Source: Diplosphaera chodatii
Taxonomy: Eukaryota; Chlorophyta; Trebouxiophyceae; Prasiolales; Stichococcaceae
DNA length: 64,000 nucleotides
Assembly: GCA_032358165.1 (NCBI GenBank)
Contig: JAALGY010000004.1
Span: 744,001-808,000 of the forward strand
Direction: 5' to 3'
This document shows, in pieces, positions 48,401 to 60,958 of the stretch; within the stretch, counting starts at the first letter, position 1; the number at the start of each line of letters is the position of its first letter. Position numbers and translations under genes: made by a program. The notes under the pieces are model-generated. The model saw only the letters and a list, made by a program, of their open reading frames with translations, had not been told where the DNA came from and did no database searches.

Positions 48401-50096
48401 TCCCGCAGGGCACAGTGCTGCATCGCTGCCGGCTGGCTGGTACCCCGCTTTCGGGACTGCAGGTGTCAGAATTCGTGACACATGAGCAAGTGCTGAGCTG
48501 TCGAACGTCAGCAAGTGCATGGCATGCCCTGCGCACATGAGTTCCGTACCATGACTGCAGTGAAACAACACATGGTGCAGCAGGTGCTTTGGACGCAGCT
48601 AGAGGGCAGGAGGCGATAGGCCGTGCACTATATTTCTGCCACGCTGTCAGGCTGGCACGCACCCGGGTTGCGGCCCAGGATGGTGAAGCGGGAGGGGGTT
48701 TTGACAGCTGTGCACCGGGACTTTGACGCAGACACGCCTTTCGCGGTGCTGTAGGTGCAGCGCAGGCACTGCGGCCCGTGCACCTGTGCGCTCAGCGCAA
48801 TCAGCCTCCATCAGTGTCAGGGACTGCCGGCACACACTAGTCGGCTGCCTCTACCGTCCAAGTGCAGGTGGCGCCGACCTCGCTTGAGCAAGTTGCAGTA
48901 TGTAATGTACATATTGGTACGCACCTTGATGCAGTTGGCCACCTGCACGCAGCCTTGCTGCTGGCTCGCCCGCAGGCGCCGGCACTTGGCGATGCTGGCC
49001 GCATATGCGGTGCTGATGGAGCTCTGCATAGATGTGCATGTAGAGGGAAGCTTAGTGTGAGGGTGAGAGTACATCAGCTGCATAGGGTGCTGGCAGCCTG
49101 CCACCAGGCAGCAGGGCTCACCGAACATGCATGGCACAGCAGTACTGCAGCCCTGCAGGGAATGAGCGTGCTGGGTCCTGCACGCACGGCAGTGCAGATC
49201 GACCAGCTGTCGCGTCACCTGCAGCTGCCGGGCACCGCTGGCTACAGGTGCGGTGAGATGCGGCGCTGTGCCGCTTTGATGGAGCGCCGCCGCAGCCTCA
49301 GTGAAAGCTGCTTGCCCGGCTGCGGTGGAAGCCCACCCGATCTGCGTGTATCAAGCAGTCGCCAAGATTTTGAAGCAAGACTTGTCACATCGCACGTTGC
49401 TCAGGTCGGGGGTGCACCTAACAGGCATGTGCTGCACCCTGCATGACTAATGCACGCCTTGGACTTGCTATGCGACAGTGCACGAATGGGTTGTGATCGG
49501 AGCGAGTTCGAACGAACGAGCGACGATTGACCTATGACGTCTAAGATTGCTCCCGCGGCGGCAATCCGACCGCAAGCTCAGTAGGTCTTGCAGGCCTACG
49601 TAGGTCGGAGGTAGGTCCCTTTGCACAATTGCAACAAATATCTTGCGAGCCCCAAAAGTCAACGGTCAGAGCGCCCGCAGCTTGCGGTATGAGCCCCGCA
49701 AGATCTCACTTGGCGCTATGACTGCGAGACGGGGGCCAACGCCGCATGTCAGTGCTCAAGATTACGCTGCCACAACGGGCCACGTAGTAGCCTTTAGGCA
49801 CACGCACCTGAGCGGCCGCGCCGACACCCAGTATCAGTCCAAATCAATGCTTCGATACTCTCGTATGCAAGACAGACGACAGGAGCGTCGACATCATGAG
49901 CCGTACGCCACTGATATCGCGTTCTAGCGAACAGCGCTTCCACTACTACACGGGATCTTGCTTGGTCACCGCCAATCACACACACCTGCTGTGACGACTG
50001 GGCCGTCCTCACGCTGGCAGCACCGCAGCAGACTGTCAGGACGAGGCAGGTCAGTCCGGCTGCAGCCCCGTCACGTTGAAAGCGCGTGTAAACCAT
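45404..50096 (-). CDS. Secreted two-lobed Cys-rich/Pro-rich matrix protein, copy K (longest single rod)
   Basis: Thirteen exons, about 620 aa, minus strand: 50096-49986 (signal, MVYTRFQRDGAAAG), 49341-49219, 49023-48925, 48783-48663, 48456 to about 48313, 48186-48094, 47963-47816, 47609-47109, 46886-46758, 46495-46395, 46151-46084, 45839-45703, 45492-45404. Exon 3 is short as in J (SSISTAYAASIAKC). The rod exon is 501 nt, about 150 residues built mainly of SPPP and (M/N/A/K)PPP triplet-plus-one units, the longest in the window. The rod ends at CDDIVNTTN where relatives have CSGI(A/P)N. The C-lobe retains DGSVCCFDTG, LGLIAFDL, AVLCAEC and GACARCLPGFTLD. No disabling change was seen. Confidence 0.82.
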
Positions 50097-51436
50097 CGCT
50101 ATCACGGAAACGCCGTGGCTACAGTGTAAAGACTTGGCCCATCGCACGCTTGTGCAGTCCCAGTCGCAGCAACTCGTGTGTCTCATTGCCCAGCATCGAT
50201 TACCCAGCAGCTGCCGATGCAGGCAAAGCCCTGATGTGTAACTGTGACCACGTGGCGTGGCGTGGCATCAACGTGCCAGCTTCGCCCCAGGCATCCGTTG
50301 ATGAAATAGGCTTGTCAGCAAAACCTCACGTTGATTTCACTTCTGCACGAGCCTCTCACGGCAGTCGCAAGTGTCGTTAGATTTGGCGGGTGCTCGAAGG
50401 CATGTATATGTGATTTCGCACCCTGCAGCGCCACCGCAGCGCCACCGAACTGCTAGTGACATGACCCGCGCCGCACACATACAGGTGCAGCACCGCAACA
50501 GCATAGCAGGCCATGTCATGCCAGCATTTCAGCACAATGTGACGAGCGTGCAAACACCCGGATCTATAGCCCATCGTCTAGAGCACTCCTGCCAACAAAG
50601 CAGCTCCTGCGCAGGAGCTGAACAAAAGGTTGCAGACCAGTGCACATGCCATGTAGTGATGAAGGTGGCCGTCTGCCGTGTCGACCCCCGACTTGCGCCC
50701 TCCAGACTGATTCCTGACTCTCATTCCAAGGACCTCATGTTCGTGGCGCTTCACGTAGCTGACGCTGCCAGCTGGCTCATCGTTGTTTTGCCGCCACCTT
50801 CCATACCGCAGGGTGTGCAATTCGCACGGCCGGGTTCCATTTGATGTCTTGCAGCTGCGCAGGTCCCAACTAGGGCAACGCCCCTGCCTCGGGCAACCGT
50901 CAGCCAGCCACCTGCCGCTCACACACACTGTTATCGATGAGGCATTTGTGGTCTCCACGTGCGGCTTGCGAGTTGCAGCTGATGGCAGGCGGTACCGCAA
51001 GTGCATTTCCAGGGACAGCAGGCCGGTGATGCCTGACGCATCAGGAGACGCACTACTAGTACCTGACATTCGTCGCCGCCGCGTCAACTCATCAGGCCCC
51101 CGAGGCTGCCCACAGCCCGTGCGAAACCTGCTTCAGCGGCAGCAGTGCAACACAACATCAGGTTCAAGCGCTGCGAGACGTGCACCAGCAGCACTGCAAG
51201 GCGTTGCCAAGCACTGCAGCTGCACGACTTCGCAGGAGCGCCTCTCCACCGCAGCATCACACGTGCAAATGGCGGTCTGCTGGGGAAACTCACCACCGTC
51301 CTGCGGGCGGGTCCCTGGCTCAAGCCGGCGGCGCGCCCTGCAGGTGGCGGACCAGCGGCGCGCACCAGTCGCCGTCGCCGCCCGCAAACGCCGGGCTGAC
51401 CTTGAAGCTCCTGCGCCGGGGCCCCGCGCGAGGTGC
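50097..51436. other. Region upstream of K, no supported gene
   Basis: It should contain the K promoter, but the dyad seen upstream of D, F and I is not evident here. A plus-strand open frame of 244 codons (50,783-51,517) overlaps the antisense of the next gene's last exon, has no recognisable motif and is probably chance. Confidence 0.4.
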
Positions 51437-54400
51437 TCAGGCAGTTTCACCAAGGAACTGGGGCGCAGCAGCCAAAGGCTGAGCACCCTGGAGCATGAAA
51501 TATGGGTCTGCCAGTAATTGTGGCATGGATTGCATGGATTGGCTGCATGGATTGGCAATCGAGCATGCGCGACAGCTGCCGGCATCGCATTCAGGTGCCA
51601 CTCGCCTCATTTGATCTGCCAGCGGCGTCGCCGCCTGGGACGCCTGGCCCAGCCGCGCGCTGAGGCGGCCGATGTGCTGGAAGGGGTGCGGCGTCAGCAG
51701 GTACCTGCCAGCAGCAGCACCATAAATCAGCTGCAGTAACCCCATTCCAATGTGCTGAAAGGAGTGCGGCGTCAGCAGGTACCTGCCAATAGCAACCTGT
51801 CAAACCCGGATGGTGGTCGTGCGTCAACTCATGCAAGCAGCATCGCATGACACATCGATCATACCCTCCCGCCTGCCGGCCAAACTCACAGGTCACAGGT
51901 CCCAGCACTGCGCCGCAGACGCAGGGCTGGGGCCACGCTGTAGACAGCAGCAGCGCCGTTGAGGCAGGGGGGCGCCAGCACGAGCATGCCTCGCAGCCGG
52001 CGGCAGCGTCAAGTGCGCCTCTGCCCATGTGCAGCACCAGAACTGGGCAGGTGTCAAGGCCAGAATCGACATGTCTGCATCCCCCTGCCGCACACCTGCT
52101 GAGCCCCTGCTGCTTGGCGTAGTCATCCATCACCAGGTCGTACGCAGCGTCGGGGGCCGCCGCCGCCAGGTGCGCCGCCAGGCCCGCCACCACTGCCGCA
52201 GGGTACACCTGGGCCGGGGTGCAGCAGGTGTCCCGCATCTCCGACAGCCCTGCAGCGGTAGGTCGACAACACCACTGAGGGGGGCCCTGCTTCCGAAACC
52301 AAGATCGGTGTGCTGGCTAGTGATATCGAACAAATTCTGCTGGCACGCAGAGTGCAGCAGCCGGCCAAGGCAGGCGTCCTGCACTCTGGCTGTGTTTTGT
52401 GAGGTTGCAGCAGCCGCACGAGCAGCAGCACTGGCCGGCGGCCGCTGTGCATGATATGCGTCCAGGTGCAATAGGCCTGGCAGCGCTACCACACTGCTGC
52501 TTGTGCAGCTCTGGCCGTCAGGCATAGCTATAGTCATCACACTGCGCAGCTGTGCTTGATCCGATGAGTTGGACCCACCCTGCGGCATGTGCTTGCGCAG
52601 CAGCGGCGTGTGCTGCCTGCCCAGCAGCAGCAGCAGCCCGATGGCCGCCGCCGGCGCTGCTGCAGCCCCCAGCGCCGCCGACAGCCGCCGGTGAGCCACG
52701 GCGGAGGCGGGAAGCAGGCGGCGGCCGGCGCGGGCCCCCGCCGCTGCCCCCGCCACCCCGGCTGCAGCATGCACATGATATTGGTTCCATTCCTGACGAT
52801 TGGAACCTCACACTAGCACATGCTTTGAGCACGTTCAACGCCTGGGAGGCCTCTGCTTGTGACCGACTTGCAGGACGATATCAAGTTTCAGATGGCTCAC
52901 AGCTGAGCATGGTAACCAGACGCTTTCGCACCTGCTACTCCGATGGCGATCAGCAGCGGCGTGTCCTGGTTCTCCCAGCCCCAGAACCAGTCCGTGTACC
53001 TGGGGACGACACTATTTGCACAATCCGCGGCTTTAATACCCTGCAGTTGGGCAACATGTTGGCTATGGCATAGCTCAGCACTGTGCAGATTTGAAGAGAG
53101 TGGGCAGTCAGCAGCGCGCCGCCGTCACTCGAGTGATACACTTCAATTGCACCGCTGCAGGTGCAGCCAGGGCAGCAAGGCAGTCATGCGCACAGCCTGG
53201 CCCGACAACATATGGCCTCCCAGCCTAGGCATGCGGCAGGTGCGCATGCTCTGCTGGACCGCCAGCCGCACGCCGGCACACACCTCACAAAACTGCTCAG
53301 CACGTCTGCATCTGCCCAGAGCTGCTCACCACAGCTTGAGGTACAGCCAGTGCGCGCGCCGGCTGCCCAGCTGCTGCAGGGCCGCTTCCACGCGGCGCAG
53401 GAAATCGGGCGCCGCCACTGCGTCGTCCTCGACCACCATGACGAACCTGCGGGCAGCAACGATTAGATTAGGGATTTAGGGACCACTTCGGATGCGCATC
53501 TTTGCACAGCATCCCCCCTTTGCTCAGCGTGCTCAGCCCCTCCACAGACGATACAGGGTGGTTTGGGTGCCAGGGCCGCCCAGGCTGGTGACTGCAACCA
53601 GGCTGCCAGACGAAGCAGCGGCAGTCTGCAGGCCTCTACACCCCTTGGCAGCTGCCTGCACCCTGACGCGCTGTGGGTGTCCGCCATGCTGGGATGTCAT
53701 GCAGTGAGGCCATATTGCAGGGGCGTTGCCTCACTCGGCAGCGGCAGAGTGCTGCAGCAGCGCCTGCCCATAGCAGGCCGCGCCGTTGCGGCCAGCAGCT
53801 GAGCGGCCATCTGCAGCGACGGGACAGCAGGTCACGCACTTGGCAGACACAGCACGCTTGCAGCATGACTTAAGCTGACGATAGCCTGCTCAGCGTTCGA
53901 AAGACAGGCAGGCTTTGCTATGTGCGGATGCAGCTCGGTGCAGAACATCGCCGTGGGACATCCTGCAAGGGCGCCCACCCTGCGCTATTGCAGAGGCGCA
54001 CGGCAGCTCCGCCACGGTGACAATTCGCTGCAGGGTGTCCAGCGCGCCCGGCTCGTAGGCTGCTCGGGGCGCCGCCAGCAGCACCTGCAGCGCGGCGCTG
54101 CGGCTGCCGTCAGCTGACAGGCCTGCGCAAGGGGCAGCATAAAAGCAGCCTGCGTGAATGATTCGGGTGCTGGCATTGCTGCAGGTTCACAGTGGACCCC
54201 CTGCAGCACTGCAGCGAGTGGAGCAGCCAGGCACACTGCCGCTGAGCTTGCTGCTGGCACCAGCCATGCTGTTAGAAGCCATGCCGCAGTGCTGTCTGCA
54301 GCCGAACCAGCGCTCTGCAGCGCCTTGCGGGTCTGCTTCGGTCCTGTGAAATGCCAAGAGCCTCACCAAACAGCAGCGACGCCACGCTCTGCTGCAGGTA

Positions 54401-54947
54401 GCCCGCGCCGCCGCCGGCCCGCGGCGCCGCCAGCACGTTGACCTGCAGCTGCGCGGCGACTGCCGCCGCCGTCAAGTGCACTCTGCCGCTGCCGCTGCCG
54501 CCAGCGTTGCTGCTGTTCGCCAGGCGCTGCAGGTAGGAAGCCGCTGCATCTGCGCACCGCCGCTCGCTGGCCTGCCAGGGGACATATGCACGCATCAGGA
54601 TATCATCAGGCCTGGCACAGACGTGTGCAGCCATGCATGTGCGCGATGGCCGGCACAGTGAACCAGGAAGTGAGCCAGGGATCTGGGTCAATACACACTT
54701 TTGGGCAACCACCCGCGCACAGTATGCCTGCCACACCGTATATACATGACGCACATGGCAGAGCGTCACAGCTGCCATGCACTAGATTGTCGAGCCAAAA
54801 GTACAGCAGTAATACAGCCTCTACCTGCAGCTGCTTGACGTCTGGATGATACAGCGGCGAATACCGCAGGTGGCGGCAGGAACGCAGCAGCACGCCTGCA
54901 GCTACTGCGCACACCAGCAGCAGGGCCACCACCGCCGCTTTTCTCAT
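51437..54947 (-). CDS. Type II membrane glycosyltransferase, PGAP4/GT54-like
   Basis: Minus strand, model partly incomplete. Well-supported exons: 54947-54825 (MRKAAVVALLLVCAVAAGVL, an N-terminal signal anchor), about 54605-54366 (NVLAAPRAGG then YLQQSVASLL), 54113-53979 (LLAAPRAAYEPGALDTLQR), 53810-53735, 53446-53330 (FVMVVEDDAVAAPDFLRRVE then HWLYLKL), 53040-52932 (YTDWFWGWENQDTPLLIAIG), 52761-52579 (hydrophobic AAAIGLLLLL), 52249-52096 (DTCCTPAQVYP then MDDYAKQQGL), 51704-51437 (RYLLTPHPFQHIGRLSARL). Two or three linking exons (near 53,600, 53,200 and 52,430) are uncertain. The EDDA acidic motif followed by WLYLKL, an internal hydrophobic insertion, CCTPA and a TPxxxQHIGR tail fit the PGAP4 family, which adds GalNAc to GPI anchors in the Golgi; GT54 N-glycan branching enzymes are the related alternative. 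Confidence 0.68.
51671..51788 (-). repeat. Duplicated acceptor and start of the last glycosyltransferase exon
   Basis: The unit GTGCTGGAAGGGGTGCGGCG with TCAGCAGGTACCTGCCA (51,675-51,710) recurs as GTGCTGAAAGGAGTGCGGCG with the same continuation (51,751-51,787). On the minus strand each copy offers the same TTGGCAG/CTGGCAG acceptor and codons for YLLTPH...FQHI. Only the downstream copy is followed by the rest of the exon. Confidence 0.7.
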
Positions 54948-56554
54948 TCAACGCATCCCCGCTGCACAGCACAGATGCGGCAGCTGAGCAGGGGAACAGC
55001 CGCAGGCCATGCAGCAAACCATTGCAGCGTGATGCAGCGTGTCCTGAAGCACCGGCAGCGCCTGGTCAGGCAGGCACAGACTCAAAGCCTGGGTCGTTGA
55101 TACAGTCCTATTGCCTTGCGCCAATGATCACCAGCGTGTGTAGCAGCAAAGCGCGCCGGCCTAGAGCCTTGCCACTGTCAGGCCGAAGAGATAGCAGCCG
55201 CTGAGCGCAGATCAACGAAGCCCTGGACCATGTAGCAGCATACGGCAATGCGCGTTATAACGCACAAACGTGCAGAACTCTGAGCAGTTCTGCACATCTC
55301 ATATTCTGCACATCTCAAGCTTGGCTACAGAGCCGTGCAGCACAGGTGCACCAGGCCCTGAAGCCATGCGTGTACGTGTTGTGGCTTGGAAATTTCGATC
55401 TGCTGCTGCAAGCACATCAGCCTGCGCATGTGGGCGTTTGGCTGAAAGCTGTTTGTGCTACAGGGTGGCGACTTTTGATCATTTCCAGAAAACAATGAAC
55501 GAGTGCTCAGGGCCCCAGGCCAGTAGTATGGTATGTAGCTGAGTCAGGTCTGTCTGCCTACTGCAGGTGCACGTGCCGAAGCCCCTGCATCACTTTGGTG
55601 AGTGCATGGCTTTGTGTTCTAGCTAACGCAGCATCCACCAGAAGCAAGTGTCAGTATCGGCCCAATTGGCAAGGCTTGCCAACTGTCGCCCAGCAACCAG
55701 TAGCGTCAAATAAACGTGAACCAAGGACCAATAATGATCAATCGCGATGCAACCGCGATGCAACCGCGATGAAAGTCAACAGCTTGCAACTCATCAAGGA
55801 GCATGCAGAAGTACCTTCACTACATACAGCAGCGAAATCATCAACCACCAAAACATCCAGCTGCAAGGCAGTTCAGCATGGCAAAATAACTCCAACGTTC
55901 ACAGACGCATGTAGGCGAATTGGACCCGTCCAGTAGCATGATGCATGTAGCAAACCAGCCGAAAGCATACAAACTAACTGCTGATCAATCGTAGTCGTCG
56001 TCCCAAACATCAAACCATCTTCCCGTCCTGATGACCGGACTTATTAGTACCGTACCCTGCCGCATTGCAATGTAATATACTAGGCTAGTAGCCAACTACC
56101 AAACGTCACGGTGAAGGGGTATGACCAGCAGAAGCGCTCCATTAGGCACCACGATATGACCTGTGACGTGATCGGATGTCCGTGCACCATGCCTGCTACG
56201 ACGCGCCTGACACGCATGACCTTGCACTTCCTCGGTGCTTTTTGGACAACGAGGAGACTATGCATGCTTGCGTATGATGTTAGACCGCTAGCAGCTAGCG
56301 CTGGCATGCGCCGTGGCGGTGCACGCCTACAGCATGCTGGTGCGCACCCATCCGCAGCTTGGTCGAAGATGTGCATCTGCACACGGCAGTGCACCAGACG
56401 AATGCTGCAGCGGCGAGGCAGGCTGTGCGCGAGAAGAATATATGCGAGGCTGGCAGCAGCAGCCAAGATCCAGGATCGACCGGACACTGAAGGATGGCTG
56501 CATCGCTGTTAACCATTCTACTTTACCTATGCTATGCTGCCTATGTTGCCGATG
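54948..56554. other. Spacer between the glycosyltransferase and L
   Basis: No supported exon. A short triple repeat (GCGATGCAACC) sits at about 55,744-55,770 and a duplicated TCTGCACATCTCA at about 55,290-55,317. Otherwise I see nothing. Confidence 0.45.
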
Positions 56555-59500
56555 CTAGAGGCTGCAGGTGTTTGTCGCAGTATCGAGGGTGAGGCCCGGC
56601 AGGCAGCGGGCGCAGGCGCCCGTCTCGGCGTAGCATGAGAAGCAGCCTGCGGGCCGGGCCACGGACTTGCTTGAGTGGAATCACAATTGCGCTTGAGCTG
56701 TCTCGAGCTTGCACATATGAGGAGCTCGGCACGACAAGCCACTTGGCAGATTGCCGTCTCTACACACGTTGTCAGCAACAGACAACGCAACTTGTTCCTT
56801 CTGGACTCAGTGGTTTGTGAAAATGACAAGCAAGCCAATAACGGGCTGACGGCACCTGGCACGACGCATTCTGCGCAGAGCAGCGGTAGGAGGGCATCGG
56901 CACTGGTAGGCGATTCGAACCCCAGCGGTCCATTGGGAATCAGGAACGTGATCGGGAAGCTGCTTGGTCCAAAGTTATTGCTACAGGCAGCACACAGCAT
57001 GCGTTGCGCGGGCATGTTATACTACATGCTGAGACTGGGCATGCAGTCGCCTCGTTGCAGGTGCATCACAGTCGAGTGAGGATTGTCTCTGATGGCATGC
57101 ACAGTTCTGTAGGAGCACGTTATATAATTGGTCACTCACCTGCCGGTCCAAGCCGCAGGTGCAGTGCATTGCAGGCACGGATACGCAGCCTGCACGCACG
57201 CATGCCAAACAGTGCATCAGCAGCCACAGCCAATGATGAGCCTATGCCGACATTGCAAAGGCTCTTGTCGATGTAAACCTGAGCCATCCCTGCATAGCAC
57301 TGCACTTACCGCCCTAGCACAATAAATGCACACAAACATGGGGTGAACGGCTCGTAAGGATGATCACCGAGGCGATGGCTGCAGAAAGCGGCGTGGGTAC
57401 CCGGTCGCCGCCGTCGAGTGGAAGGTTGAATGCGGCAAGGGCCAGGGTGACACCCCGTGCAGCTCCTGCGCAGCAGTGCAAGTGCACATGTCATGCTGTA
57501 CGATGCCACCTACAAAGACAAGTCTGATATGCACACGCAGTGTTTGTGACGCACATGTCATGGCAACGAGCAAAGCAGTGTAGTGCGATGTTGATGGCCT
57601 TGTTTGCATCCATGCACGCGTCATGCGAAGTAGCGGGCTACCGCACAGCAAGACTATCTGGACCATCGAGACCCACCCGCCGTGTTGCATATGTTGTAAA
57701 GGGTGAACTGATCATAGGTGGATGCGGCGTTGACAGCAAAAATGCGGGTGGCTGTCAGGCCGGTGTCGATGCAGCACACGCTGCTGTCGCTTGGGGCAGT
57801 GCATGCTGCAGCGGTAGAAGTGTGCACATCAGTGATATTGTTGGTAGGAGCGTGGACTGAACGGGTGCTAAGCAGTGCATACAGCACATTCAATAGCATG
57901 AGTCTCACAGGACCAATGATCTGTGTCGTGCGCAGAAGCCACAAATGAGGAAGGCTTTGCACCGTCAGTGAGGTTGGTGATGGCGCTGCAGATAGACGGA
58001 GGGGGTGCAGGCGGCGGCGACGGAGGGGGCGCAGGCGGCGGTGATGGAGGGGGCATGGGCGGGGGGGATGGCGGCGGCGCAGGCGGCGGTGATGGCGGTG
58101 GTGACGGTGGCGATGTCGGCGGTGGTGATGGCGGAGGCGGCCCAGGCGGCGGCGGTGGCAGCCGGGGTGGTGGCGGCGGGGATGGCGGCGGGGGCGAGGG
58201 CACAACTGCGACTCACACAGCCACAAATCAGACCACACAGCCAGCTCCTCTTGTGTGGCTCGCATGGGTGGCCACCCCAAGTGACACGAGCAGTGGGCCA
58301 GGGATCTACTATATCATTCGTGTAGATGTCTGGTGTCGTAGTGCATGTGTACACGTGCATTCAAGCAGCAATGCAGACTCAACAATGTCACAGGCAATCA
58401 TCCGCCAGGGCGTTGTGCAGGAACAGAGGAGTAAAGCAGTGATTCAGCACTACTGACCCAGCCTGCAGGTGGTGTGGGCAGCGTCCACGCTGCCGCTGCA
58501 GGGTGTGCAGCGCGTGGCCCCGGGGCGGCTGGCGACGGTCCGTCCGATGCACTGGCGGCAGGCGAATATGCCGGGGCCCGCCTTTGCCGTGCCGGGCGGG
58601 CATGCCTGCAAAGCAGCGACAGAGGTGCGTGGCCAGAGTCAGACCTGCTAGCATTGCAGTCTACGCTCTCTCTGACACTCCAGCAGCAAGCAGAGGCCTA
58701 CGGCCACGCTGCCTGGAGGCAGGGTTTTGGCACACAAGCAAAGCGTACTTCAGGGAGGCCGTCGCGCCCGGGCTGCTCCCCGGCGCCAACCTTGTTGCAG
58801 TGCACACGTGCATCGCTGATGAGCCAGCCCCGCGGACATGCCTGGACATCATTAGATAGAGTGTGTCTGAGACAGGGGTCATGCGACACATGCTACCATG
58901 CATGCCATCAGGTCAGGCGAGAGCCAGCGCCTTGTGGGTGCTGGCTATGCGCATGGCGAGTTGAAACCCTGCGTGCAGCGTACCTTGCAGCGGGGCTGGC
59001 CGCGCCGCGGCTGGTAGCCGCGCCCCGTGCACGCCCTGCACTTCTGCACCCCGGCGGTCGCCTTGATGCGCCCCGCGGGGCACGGCACGGCGTCCTTGCC
59101 ATCGAGCTCAAACCCGGCTCTGGGGGCTGCAAATGGGTGTGCATGGAAGTCGACGCAGCTGATGTGAGAATTGAGGGCTCTGCAGATAGTCCGAGCTGGT
59201 GACATGCAGACTGTCACTTCATCAGGAGAAGCACGTCCTGGCCGTCTTGCCAGCGCAACAGCGTTAGATGCGCAGGCTATGGGGCCAGCGCACTGTACAT
59301 CCTTGACAGAGAAGCGCACCACCGCCGCTCTTGATATTGCCAATGCAGTGCCGAACCTGCCTGCTGGTGGTCAACATGGCGCCGCTGCCAGGGCACAGCT
59401 TCATGATGACCGGGCTGCGACAAGGCGCACCAGGGTTGCGGCCGACGATGGTGAAGCGCGACGGGTTCCTGACCGCCGTGCACTTGCTCTGCGCTGCGGT

Positions 59501-60958
59501 GACGGGGATGACGGTGCTGTAGGTGCAGCGGAGGCACTGCGGCCCGTGCACCTGCGCCGCATCAGGCCCCAGCACCTCAAGAGCAGCCGGTGGTGCTCAG
59601 TGTTTTGACTGGCAAATACGGTTGCCAGGTTGGGAAGAAGATCTGCTGCTTTTGGAGCATGCAGACAAGCGCATGTGCTGCGCATCCGAGTCAGGCCTGG
59701 AGCAGCTGGCATCTGTCGTCACCCTGATGCAGTTTGCCATGTAGGTGGCCAGCTCCCGGCACCGCCGCTGCTGGCCCGCCCGCAGCCGCCGGCAGCTCTC
59801 GAGGCTGTCCGCCAGGTCGCTTCTCACGGAACCCTGCACGAATGGCAGGATTGCAACTTTGGGCACCCCTGTCATCATGCATGACCTGCTTGCGCCGCGC
59901 GGTGCGGCATGCGGCAACCGTGCCGCTGCAGCAGCTGGTGGCAGATGTCACATGTACCGCCGTGCATTCGGAGGGCAGGGCAGGCCAATTGCCACGCAGC
60001 GTGTATAGTAGGTCGTATGAGCCATGCGGTGCCAGGTCACAGGTTGCATCATCACCTGCAACCCCCGGCCGCTTCTGCCTGCCGCAGACATGGCAGCGGT
60101 GGCGCCGGCACCAGAATGCAGCGCTGCTTCCACCTCGTCGAAGACCGCATGCTCATGCGCGGGCTCCACCCAGCTGCCCTACGCGCCAGGCACAACGTCA
60201 CGTGAGCTGCGCATGTTGTCGGGAGAGCAGCTTCCACGAAAGACCCGTACGAATTCAAGAGTGCAAGACAGTCTGCAAAGGCCCAGCGCACTACTGGACG
60301 TGCCAAATATAGCCTGTGTTCACGCACAAGCGATTGGCGTGACGCAGAAAGGCAGCAGCCCAAGCAGCAGGCGACATCGACTGGAGAAGTAAGCGGTGAA
60401 CTTGGCATCTGCAGTACCGAAGGGGGCAGAGGCCCGTACGTTGTGCGGTGCAGCGCGACTCACGTGTGCATACAGGCTAGCTGTCAAGAAGTCCCTGACG
60501 GGGTATTGCATATGAAGACTTTCGAGGACGGCAGGCTGGGGCAGCCGGAGTCCAGGCCCCAGGACATCTTTCAAAGTAAGAAACCGCACATGCAACTTGC
60601 TTGGTGCGAAGTGTGTGCCGCTCCGCACTCGCGCGCGGCTGTAAACCAACTGCAGACTTGAGCGTCGTGCAGGCGTGTATTTGCATGCTGGATGCGTGCA
60701 TACGGCGAAGCGTGCCGAGTGGTGCTCTCGGCCCGGCAACGGCGTAACAACGGACTTTGGCCTGGTGCTTGTAAGCAGCTTCACGCGAGCGCTGCAGTCA
60801 AGCAGCCAGACGAGGAAGAAGAAAACAGTGCCAACCTTCTGGTGCAGTGCAGCAACTACCGCCTGAGGCATGCAGCAGCAGCAGGCTGCCAAAACGACGA
60901 GGCAGCCAATGCCGCCACCCCTCTTGACACCATGCTGGCGGCGATCCGTCGGCACCAT
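56555..60958 (-). CDS. Secreted two-lobed Cys-rich/Pro-rich matrix protein, copy L
   Basis: Intact 13-exon gene, 532 aa, minus strand: 60958-60836 (signal, MVPTDRRQHGVKRGGG), 60178-60056, 59833-59723, 59551-59431, 59126-58984, 58841-58749, 58605-58458, 58205-57963, 57805-57677, 57465-57368, 57189-57140, 56980-56856, 56646-56555; the total is divisible by three. Exon 2 keeps the family Trp (GSWVEPAHEHAVFDEV). The rod is about 70 residues with SPPP and APPP units and an irregular PPRLPPPPPG start. The C-lobe shows DSSVCCIDTG (Ser for Gly), LALAAFNL, PLLCAEC and GACARCRPG. It is one of the more diverged copies in its N-lobe (FELDGKDAVPC). No disabling change was seen. Confidence 0.83.

Noticed and set aside
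50783..51517. 244-codon plus-strand frame
   Set aside because: No motif, composition typical of GC-rich chance frames, and it overlaps the antisense of the glycosyltransferase last exon.
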